From: Rhizobacter sp.
GTDB lineage: Bacteria; Pseudomonadota; Gammaproteobacteria; Burkholderiales; Burkholderiaceae_C
Assembly (NCBI GenBank): GCA_014380155.1
Contig: JACMKJ010000479.1
Coordinates: 1 to 23,203 of the forward strand
Direction of reading: 5' to 3'
Length of the DNA: 23,203 nucleotides
Part shown: positions 1 to 5,647 of the stretch, in pieces
How positions within the stretch are numbered: position 1 is the stretch's first letter
Layout: every line of letters starts with the position of its first letter
The notes under the pieces: generated by a model
Seen by the model: the letters and a program-made list of their open reading frames with translations, nothing else
Told to the model about the DNA's origin: nothing
Database searches by the model: none
Program-made: the position numbers and the translations under genes

Positions 1-307
1 CGCCGACGGCCGCGCCGACCCCCGCGCCGCTGTGCCCACCACCGGCGATGGCCCCAACGGCCGCACCAAGTACCACGCCGGTCGCGGTGGCACCCACAAA
101 ACGCTGGTTGGCGGCCTCGCTGTTCTGGCTGCCCGAGGAACTCACGGCCCAGTCGCGGCAAAGGCGGTCATCAGCCACGAAGACTTCAAACGGCTTGTTC
201 GGGCCGGGCATCACCGTGACGGTGGGGCCGGTGGGCATCTGGGCGCAGCCGGCCAGGGCCAGCATGCCGAGCACGCTGGCGGGGAGAAGCAGGTGTCGAG
301 TGTTCAT
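1..307 (-). CDS. Glycine-zipper outer-membrane lipoprotein (partial, 3' end missing)
   Basis: The reverse strand reads MNTRHLLLPASVLGMLALAGC, a lipoprotein signal with lipobox LAGC (Cys21). A polar stretch with one cysteine in DRLCRDW follows. From about residue 74 there is a Gly/Ala-rich run (GVVLGAAVGAIAGGGHSGAG) typical of glycine-zipper domains that insert in or pack against membranes. The frame stays open to the window edge, so at least the C-terminus is missing and 102 codons are visible. The ATG at 307 is preceded by GAGGA at good spacing. Such lipoproteins are common envelope proteins of unclear function in Burkholderiales. The residue after the lipid cysteine is Ala, not Asp, which fits outer-membrane sorting. 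The gene is divergent from sbp. The general class is fairly sure; no specific role can be assigned. Confidence 0.75.
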   Translation of the reverse strand, partial: MNTRHLLLPASVLGMLALAGCAQMPTGPTVTVMPGPNKPFEVFVADDRLCRDWAVSSSGSQNSEAANQRFVGATATGVVLGAAVGAIAGGGHSGAGVGAAVG

Positions 308-463
308 GGCGTCCTCGGGCCCAGGGGGTAATCCAAAACAACGGTGGCTGAACGGCCGGCGTTGACGTCTTTACATTGCGTCGGCGTTGGAGGCGGGTAG
401 CCGGTGAACGTTCCGATCTTCACTTAGCGACTGAGCTTGCTTGCTTTTCGCATAAGGCGTTGG

Positions 464-519
464 GCGAGTAAGCATCCACCGATTCATTCGTTCTCTCGCG
501 GGGCGGGTCTTTCTAGCAT
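464..519 (+). promoter_or_regulatory. Candidate CysB-activated promoter of sbp
   Basis: An 11-bp box GCGAGTAAGCA (464-474) is followed after 13 nt by TCGTT (488-492) and after 20 nt more by CTAGCAT (513-519), whose TAGCAT can serve as a -10. The region 17 bp upstream of it (TTCTCT) is a poor -35, as expected for an activator-dependent promoter. The predicted transcript start is near 526, about 23 nt before the ATG, which places the box near -57. Exactly the same layout recurs upstream of the cysP-like gene and of cysB. A second, weaker box (CGCATAAGG, 449-457) lies 6 bp upstream. Assignment to CysB is inference. Confidence 0.5.
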
Positions 520-548
520 GCACGGCATCCCGCAACGAAAGACATCTC

Positions 549-1565
549 ATGAGCCTCTCCCGCAGCCTGCGCACCGCCATCGCCGCCACCACGCTGGGCG
601 TGGCCGCCGGCGCCGCCTTCGCCAAAGACATCAGCTTGCTCAACGTGTCGTATGACCCGACGCGCGAGCTCTACCAGGAATACAACGCGGCGTTTGCCAA
701 GCACTGGAAGGCCAAGACCGGCGACACCGTGACGGTGAAGCAGTCGCATGGTGGCTCGGGCAAACAGGCCCGTTCGGTGATCGATGGCATCGATGCCGAC
801 GTGACCACCTTGGCCTTGGCCTACGACATCGACGAAATCGCCGAGCGCGGCAAGCTGCTCGCCCCCGACTGGCAAAAGCGCCTCAAGCACAACAGCGCCC
901 CCTACACCTCGACTTACATCTTCCTCGTGCGCAAAGGCAACCCCAAGGGCATCAAGGACTGGGGCGATCTGGTCAAGCCGGGTGTGTCGGTGATCACCGC
1001 CAACCCCAAGACCTCGGGCGGCGCGCGCTGGGGTTACCTGGCCGGTTACGGCTGGGCGCTCAAACAACCTGGCGGCAACGAAGCCACGGCCAAGGAGTAC
1101 ATCACCAAGCTGTTCCAGAACGTGCCGGTGCTCGACTCGGGCGCCCGCGGGTCGACCGTGACCTTCGCCGAGCGGGGCCAGGGCGATGTGCTGCTGGCCT
1201 GGGAAAACGAGGCCCACTTGTCTCTGAAGGAGTTTGGCGCCGGCAAGTTCGACATCGTCTACCCGCCAAGCAGCATCTTGGCCGAGCCGCCGGTGACCGT
1301 GGTCGACAAGTTGGTCGACAAACGCGGCACGCGCGAGGTGGCCACCGCCTATTTGGAGTACCTCTACAGCCCCGAAGGCCAGGAGATCGCGGCCCGCAAC
1401 TTCTACCGCCCGACCGACGCCAAGGTGGCGGCGAAGTACGCCAAGAACTTCCCACCCGTGAAGCTGTTCACGATCGACGAGCTCTTTGGTGGCTGGAGCA
1501 AGGCCCAGAAAACCCACTTCGCCGATGGCGGCGTCTTCGACCAGATCTACAGCAAAGGCAAATAA
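549..1565 (+). CDS. sbp: Sulfate ABC transporter periplasmic binding protein
   Basis: This 338-residue periplasmic protein captures sulfate and delivers it to the CysT-CysW-CysA importer encoded downstream. Residues 1-25 form a Sec signal peptide with likely cleavage after AFA. The family motifs are complete: LLNVSYDPTRELY near the mature N-terminus, SHGGSGKQARSVIDG, NPKTSGGARWGYL (the Ser-Gly-Gly that hydrogen-bonds the buried sulfate in Sbp), DSGARGSTVTFAERG, and LAWENEA with the sulfate-contacting tryptophan. The C-terminus ends with the family's FGGWSKAQKTHF and FDQI elements. Length is normal for Sbp. These residues match enterobacterial Sbp rather than CysP, so sulfate is the expected ligand. 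The gap of 107 bp to the next binding-protein gene, which has its own promoter-like element, suggests separate control as well as possible read-through. Confidence 0.95.
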   Translation: MSLSRSLRTAIAATTLGVAAGAAFAKDISLLNVSYDPTRELYQEYNAAFAKHWKAKTGDTVTVKQSHGGSGKQARSVIDGIDADVTTLALAYDIDEIAERGKLLAPDWQKRLKHNSAPYTSTYIFLVRKGNPKGIKDWGDLVKPGVSVITANPKTSGGARWGYLAGYGWALKQPGGNEATAKEYITKLFQNVPVLDSGARGSTVTFAERGQGDVLLAWENEAHLSLKEFGAGKFDIVYPPSSILAEPPVTVVDKLVDKRGTREVATAYLEYLYSPEGQEIAARNFYRPTDAKVAAKYAKNFPPVKLFTIDELFGGWSKAQKTHFADGGVFDQIYSKGK

Positions 1566-1586
1566 AAGCCGGCCTTAGCTCGGCCA

Positions 1587-1642
1587 GCGAATAAGCAAAC
1601 TCAAAACCCATCGTTTCCCGCGCTTGCAGGAGGCCCTAGCAT
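1587..1642 (+). promoter_or_regulatory. Candidate CysB-activated promoter of the cysP-like gene
   Basis: The box GCGAATAAGCA (1587-1597) differs by one base from that of sbp. It is followed in identical register by TCGTT (1611-1615) and CTAGCAT (1636-1642). The last is 30 nt before the ATG, against 29 nt at sbp. The bases between these blocks are mostly different, so this is not simply a recent duplication of the whole upstream region. The -35 position holds TTCCCG, a weak hexamer consistent with activator dependence. Confidence 0.5.
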
Positions 1643-1672
1643 CGGTTTCCTTCTGATTGCGAGCCTCTTGCC

Positions 1673-2704
1673 ATGCGCCTGCCCCACGCTGTTTCCCGCC
1701 GATCCGCTCTGACCCTGGGTTTGGCCGCCCTGGCCTTGACCGCTGCGCCGTGGGCTCAGGCGGCCGGGCCGACCTTGCTCAACGTGAGCTATGACGTGGC
1801 GCGCGAGCTGTACAAGGAGATCAACCCGGCTTTCATCAAGCACTGGAAGGCGACGGCCGGTGAAGACCTCACCATCAACCAGTCGCACGGTGGCTCGAGC
1901 AAACAGGCGCGCTCAGTGATCGACGGCCTGGAGGCCGACGTGGTGACCATGAACCAGTCGAGCGACGTCGACGCCATTGCCAGCCGGGGGAAGCTGATCC
2001 CCGAAGACTGGGCCAAGCGCCTGCCGAACAACAGCGCGCCCACCACGTCGACCACCGTGATCCTGGTGCGCAAGGGCAATCCCAAAGGCATCAAGGACTG
2101 GGCCGATTTGGCCAAGCCCGGCGTCAGCGTCGTCATCCCCAACCCCAAGGTCACCGGCAACGGCCGTTACACCTACGTGGCGGCCTGGGGTGGCCTGGTC
2201 AAGGGCGGCGCCACACCCGCGCAGGCGCGCGAGACGGTGCAGAAGATCTTTGCCAACGTGCCGGTGTTCGACGGCGGCGGGCGTGCCGCCACCACCACCT
2301 TCGCGCAGCGCAACATCGGCGACGCGCTGTGCACGTTTGAGAGCGAGATCAACCTCATCAAGCAGGAGTTCGGCGACAACTTCGACGTGGTCTATGCGCC
2401 GTGGAGCATCCAGGCCGAGAACCCGGTCGCGGTGATCGACAAGGTGGTCGACAAGAAGGGCACGCGCAAGCAGGCCGAGGCTTACCTCAAGTTCTTGTGG
2501 TCCGACGAAGCGCAGGCCATTGCAGCCAAACACCAGCTGCGCCCGCGCTCCCCCGCACTGCTGGCCAAGTACGCCAAAGACTTCCCGAAGGTCAACACCT
2601 TCACCATCGACGAAGCTTTCGGCGGCTGGACGAAAGCGCAGAAGGAGCACTTCGACGACGGCGCGATCTACGACCAGATCCTCGCTGCCGGCCAGAAGAA
2701 GTAA
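1673..2704 (+). CDS. cysP: CysP-like thiosulfate/sulfate-binding periplasmic protein
   Basis: This is the second solute-binding protein of the importer (343 residues), with the same fold and ends as the upstream Sbp (LLNVSYDVARELY, SHGGSSKQARSVIDG, FGGWTKAQKEHF). At the ligand site it departs from Sbp and follows the E. coli CysP pattern as I recall it. It has TGNGRYTYVAAWG in place of TSGGARW, VFDGGGRAATTTFAQR in place of LDSGARGSTVTFAER, and TFESE in place of AWENE, so the sulfate-contact tryptophan is lost. Thiosulfate, or both anions, is therefore the likely ligand. Its position directly before cysT mirrors cysP-cysU in enterobacteria. The signal peptide contains SRRSALTLG, a partial twin-arginine motif, before a hydrophobic stretch ending near WAQA. 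Annotation pipelines may call this simply a sulfate-binding protein. Confidence 0.88.
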   Translation: MRLPHAVSRRSALTLGLAALALTAAPWAQAAGPTLLNVSYDVARELYKEINPAFIKHWKATAGEDLTINQSHGGSSKQARSVIDGLEADVVTMNQSSDVDAIASRGKLIPEDWAKRLPNNSAPTTSTTVILVRKGNPKGIKDWADLAKPGVSVVIPNPKVTGNGRYTYVAAWGGLVKGGATPAQARETVQKIFANVPVFDGGGRAATTTFAQRNIGDALCTFESEINLIKQEFGDNFDVVYAPWSIQAENPVAVIDKVVDKKGTRKQAEAYLKFLWSDEAQAIAAKHQLRPRSPALLAKYAKDFPKVNTFTIDEAFGGWTKAQKEHFDDGAIYDQILAAGQKK

Positions 2705-2726
2705 GCGGCACTGATTTCAGCCGCTC

Positions 2727-3560
2727 ATGTTCCTCTCCCGTACTCTGTTGCGGCGGCACAGCGTGCTGCCCGGCTTCGACCTGGCCCTGGGCTTCACGCT
2801 GCTGTACCTCAGCTTCATCGTGTTGATCCCGCTGTCGGCCGCGTTTCTCAAGACCTTCACCATGACCTGGCCGGCCTTCTGGGAGGCCGTGGCCTCGCCG
2901 CGCGTGGTGGCTTCGTACCGGCTCACCTTCGGCGCGTCGTTTCTGGCGGCGCTGGTCAATGCCTTCTTCGGCTTGATCATTGCGTGGGTGCTGGTGCGTT
3001 ATGAGTTCCCGTTCAAGCGGGTGATCGACGCGCTGGTCGACCTGCCGTTTGCACTGCCCACGGCCGTGGCCGGCATTGCGTTGACCGCGCTTTACTCGGG
3101 CAACGGCTGGATCGGCCAGCACCTGCCATTCAAGGTCAGCTTCACCCCGGTGGGCGTGTTTGTCGCGCTCACCTTCATCGGCCTGCCATTCGTCGTGCGC
3201 ACCTTGCAGCCGGTGCTGGAAGACATGCAGAAAGAGCTGGAAGAAGCCGCCGCCACACTCGGTGCCACACGCTGGCAGACCTTCACACGGGTGATCTTCC
3301 CGATCATCTCGCCGGCTTTGCTGACCGGTTTTGCGCTCGCGTTCGCCCGCGCCCTGGGCGAATACGGCTCGGTGATCTTCATCGCCGGCAACATGCCGAT
3401 GGTCTCGGAGATCACACCGTTGCTCATCATCACCAAGCTGGAGCAGTACGACTACACAGGCGCCACCGCCATTGCGGTGGTGATGCTGCTGGCCGCCTTC
3501 GTGATGCTGCTCACCATCAACATGTTGCAGGCCTGGACGCGCAAGCGGCAGGGGCGTTGA
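2727..3560 (+). CDS. cysT: Sulfate/thiosulfate ABC transporter permease CysT (CysU)
   Basis: This 277-residue inner-membrane permease forms half of the translocation channel, paired with CysW. Hydrophobic segments are visible at roughly residues 14-38, 62-88, 98-122, 130-150, 192-222 and 242-266, giving six membrane spans. The cytoplasmic EAA loop, which contacts the ATPase, reads EEAAATLGATRWQTF followed by FPIISPALLTGF, the binding-protein-dependent permease signature. The family hallmark GEYGSVIFIAGN is present near residue 211. The gene lies 22 bp after the cysP-like gene and 1 bp before cysW, so all are co-transcribed. No strong ribosome-binding site is visible before the ATG. The start fits the family N-terminus, which has a short basic segment before the first membrane span. 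Confidence 0.94.
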   Translation: MFLSRTLLRRHSVLPGFDLALGFTLLYLSFIVLIPLSAAFLKTFTMTWPAFWEAVASPRVVASYRLTFGASFLAALVNAFFGLIIAWVLVRYEFPFKRVIDALVDLPFALPTAVAGIALTALYSGNGWIGQHLPFKVSFTPVGVFVALTFIGLPFVVRTLQPVLEDMQKELEEAAATLGATRWQTFTRVIFPIISPALLTGFALAFARALGEYGSVIFIAGNMPMVSEITPLLIITKLEQYDYTGATAIAVVMLLAAFVMLLTINMLQAWTRKRQGR

Positions 3561-3561
3561 G

Positions 3562-4467
3562 ATGAGTGCTCTTCCCATCAACAACTCCGATACGACGACC
3601 CGCAGCGCTCCGGTGCGCAACGCACTCGCTGCCACCGCCGAGCCAGCGTGGGTGCGGCGCACGCTGATCGGCATCACGCTCGCGTTTCTCACGCTGTTCC
3701 TCTTCGTGCCCTTGTTCGCGGTGTTCTTCGAGGCCTTCAAGAAAGGCTTCGAGGTCTACCTCGCGGCCATCACCGAAGCTGACGCACGCTCGGCCATCTG
3801 GCTCACGCTGGTGGCCGCCGGCATCTCGGTGCCGCTCAATCTGACATTCGGTGTGGCCGCGGCCTGGTGCATTGCCAAGTTCGACTTCCGCGGCAAGAAC
3901 GTGCTGCTCACGCTGATCGACCTGCCGTTCTCGGTGTCACCGGTGATCTCGGGCTTGATCTATGTGTTGATCTTCGGTCTGCAAGGCTGGTTCGGCGAGT
4001 GGTTGCGCGACCACGACATGAAGGTGATCTTTGCGCTGCCTGGCATCGTGCTGGCAACGGTGTTCGTCACCTTCCCGTTCGTGGCGCGCGAACTCATCCC
4101 GCTGATGCAGGCGCAGGGGCTCGAGCAGGAAGAGGCGGCGCGTGTGCTGGGCGCGTCGGGCTGGCAGATTTTCTGGCGCGTGACGCTGCCGAATGTGAAG
4201 TGGGCGCTGCTCTACGGCGTGATCTTGTGCAACGCGCGGGCCATGGGCGAGTTTGGGGCGGTGTCGGTGGTGTCGGGTCACATTCGCGGGCAGACCAACA
4301 CCATGCCGCTACACATCGAGATTTTGTACAACGAGTACCAGTTCGCGGCGGCGTTCGCCGTGGCGTCCTTGCTCGCCGGCCTGGCGCTGGTGACGCTGGT
4401 GTTGAAGTACCTGGTTGAACAACGCGTCAAGGCGCAAAAGCGCGAAGCGGGTGGGAGAAACGAATGA
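3562..4467 (+). CDS. cysW: Sulfate/thiosulfate ABC transporter permease CysW
   Basis: This is the second channel-forming permease (301 residues), partner of CysT. The first 28 residues are polar and slightly longer than in enterobacterial CysW. Six hydrophobic segments follow, the first near residues 34-56 (LIGITLAFLTLFLFVPLFAV). The EAA loop is EEAARVLGASGWQIFWRV with the following LPNVKWALLYG. The conserved stretch ARAMGEFGAVSVVSGHIRGQ distinguishes CysW from CysT, and TNTMPLHIEILYNEY is also typical. The start codon follows the cysT stop by a single base, and the gene overlaps cysA by four bases (ATGA at 4464), so translation of the three is probably coupled. Confidence 0.95.
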   Translation: MSALPINNSDTTTRSAPVRNALAATAEPAWVRRTLIGITLAFLTLFLFVPLFAVFFEAFKKGFEVYLAAITEADARSAIWLTLVAAGISVPLNLTFGVAAAWCIAKFDFRGKNVLLTLIDLPFSVSPVISGLIYVLIFGLQGWFGEWLRDHDMKVIFALPGIVLATVFVTFPFVARELIPLMQAQGLEQEEAARVLGASGWQIFWRVTLPNVKWALLYGVILCNARAMGEFGAVSVVSGHIRGQTNTMPLHIEILYNEYQFAAAFAVASLLAGLALVTLVLKYLVEQRVKAQKREAGGRNE

Positions 4468-5564
4468 GCATTGAAATCCGCAACCTCAACAAAGCCTTCG
4501 GCAAGACCGTCGTCTGCGACAACCTGAACCTCGACATCCCATCGGGTGAGTTGGTCGCGCTGCTCGGCCCCTCAGGCTCGGGCAAGACCTCGCTGCTGCG
4601 CATCATCGCGGGCCTGGAGCGACCGGACTCGGGCTCGGTGCTGTTTCATGGTGCCGATGCCACGTTCGACGACGTGCGCGACCGCAACGTCGGCTTCGTG
4701 TTCCAGCACTACGCGCTCTTCGGCCACATGAGCATCTTCGAAAACGTGGCCTTCGGCCTGCGTGTGCGGCCCCGCACGGCGAAGCCGGGCTCCGATACCC
4801 GCACACGCCCGAGCGAATCCAAGATCAAAGAGAAGGTGATGGAGCTGCTGAAGCTCGTGCAGCTCGACTGGTTGGCCGATCGTTACCCGCATCAACTCTC
4901 AGGTGGCCAACGGCAACGCATTGCGCTCGCCCGCGCGCTGGCGGTGGAGCCCAAGGTGCTGCTGCTTGACGAGCCCTTCGGTGCGCTCGACGCCAAGGTG
5001 CGCAAGGAGCTGCGCCGCTGGCTGCGCCGCCTGCACGACGAGATGCACATCACCAGCGTGTTCGTCACCCACGATCAAGACGAGGCGATGGAAGTGGCCG
5101 ACCGCGTGGTGGTGATGAACCTCGGCCGCATCGAACAAGACGGCCCGCCCGACGAGGTGTACGACCGCCCGGCCACGCCGTTCGTGTTGCAGTTTCTCGG
5201 TGACGTGAACCTCTTCCACGGTCGCTTCGGCCATGCGCCCGGCGGCAACACCGATCCGGCCGACGTGAGCTATGTGCGCCCGCACGAGCTGGAGATCGTG
5301 GCCACCGCCTCCGAGGGCACGCTGGCGGTGAGCCTGTCGCAGGCGCTGACGGTGGGGCCGCAAACGCGCATCGAGTTCAAGCGGCTGGACGACGGCAGTT
5401 ATGTCGACGTGGAGATGCCGCGCAGCGACTACACCGTGCTGCGCGATCGGCTGGGCCTCCAGACGGGCAGTCAGGTGTATTTGAAACCGCGTCGTGTGAC
5501 CCGATTCACCGCGGGAAGTAATGGCGCACAAACCGATCAGATCGACCCTGCGGCCATGATTTAA
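4464..5564 (+). CDS. cysA: Sulfate/thiosulfate import ATP-binding protein CysA
   Basis: This 366-residue cytoplasmic ATPase energises the CysTW channel. The ABC motifs are intact: Walker A GPSGSGKT (35-42), Q-loop near VFQHYALF (79-86), signature LSGGQ (145-149), Walker B LLLDEPFGALD (166-176) and the switch histidine in VTHDQDEAMEVA (His203). A C-terminal TOBE-like regulatory domain follows from about residue 240, including YVRPHELEI, a hallmark of sulfate-type CysA. A loop around residues 101-122 (VRPRTAKPGSDTRTRPSESK) is longer than in E. coli CysA. It overlaps the cysW stop by four bases. No clear terminator is seen in the 83 bp after it, so read-through into the dehydrogenase gene cannot be excluded. 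Confidence 0.96.
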   Translation: MSIEIRNLNKAFGKTVVCDNLNLDIPSGELVALLGPSGSGKTSLLRIIAGLERPDSGSVLFHGADATFDDVRDRNVGFVFQHYALFGHMSIFENVAFGLRVRPRTAKPGSDTRTRPSESKIKEKVMELLKLVQLDWLADRYPHQLSGGQRQRIALARALAVEPKVLLLDEPFGALDAKVRKELRRWLRRLHDEMHITSVFVTHDQDEAMEVADRVVVMNLGRIEQDGPPDEVYDRPATPFVLQFLGDVNLFHGRFGHAPGGNTDPADVSYVRPHELEIVATASEGTLAVSLSQALTVGPQTRIEFKRLDDGSYVDVEMPRSDYTVLRDRLGLQTGSQVYLKPRRVTRFTAGSNGAQTDQIDPAAMI

Positions 5565-5571
5565 ACAACTT

Positions 5572-5604
5572 TTGACATAGGGTTGTCACCTCGCCACGCA
5601 GAAT
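5572..5604 (+). promoter_or_regulatory. Weak candidate promoter upstream of the first dehydrogenase lipoprotein
   Basis: A perfect -35 consensus TTGACA lies at 5572-5577, just after the cysA stop in an AT-rich patch. The best downstream -10-like hexamer, CAGAAT (5599-5604), is 21 bp away, which is longer than optimal. It would give a transcript starting before the ATG at 5648. The pairing is speculative. Confidence 0.2.
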
Positions 5605-5647
5605 GAGCGTCTTGGTCGCGAGCCCGCGGACCGGTCCGGAGCGTGAG

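Noticed and set aside
1568..1585. Possible terminator after sbp (GGCC-N7-GGCC)
   Set aside because: The stem is only four base pairs and no T-run follows, so it is not a credible intrinsic terminator.
2601..3740. 379-codon minus-strand frame opposite cysT
   Set aside because: It is antisense to a well-supported permease and very rich in Arg, Gly, His and Gln, which is typical of reverse-frame artefacts.
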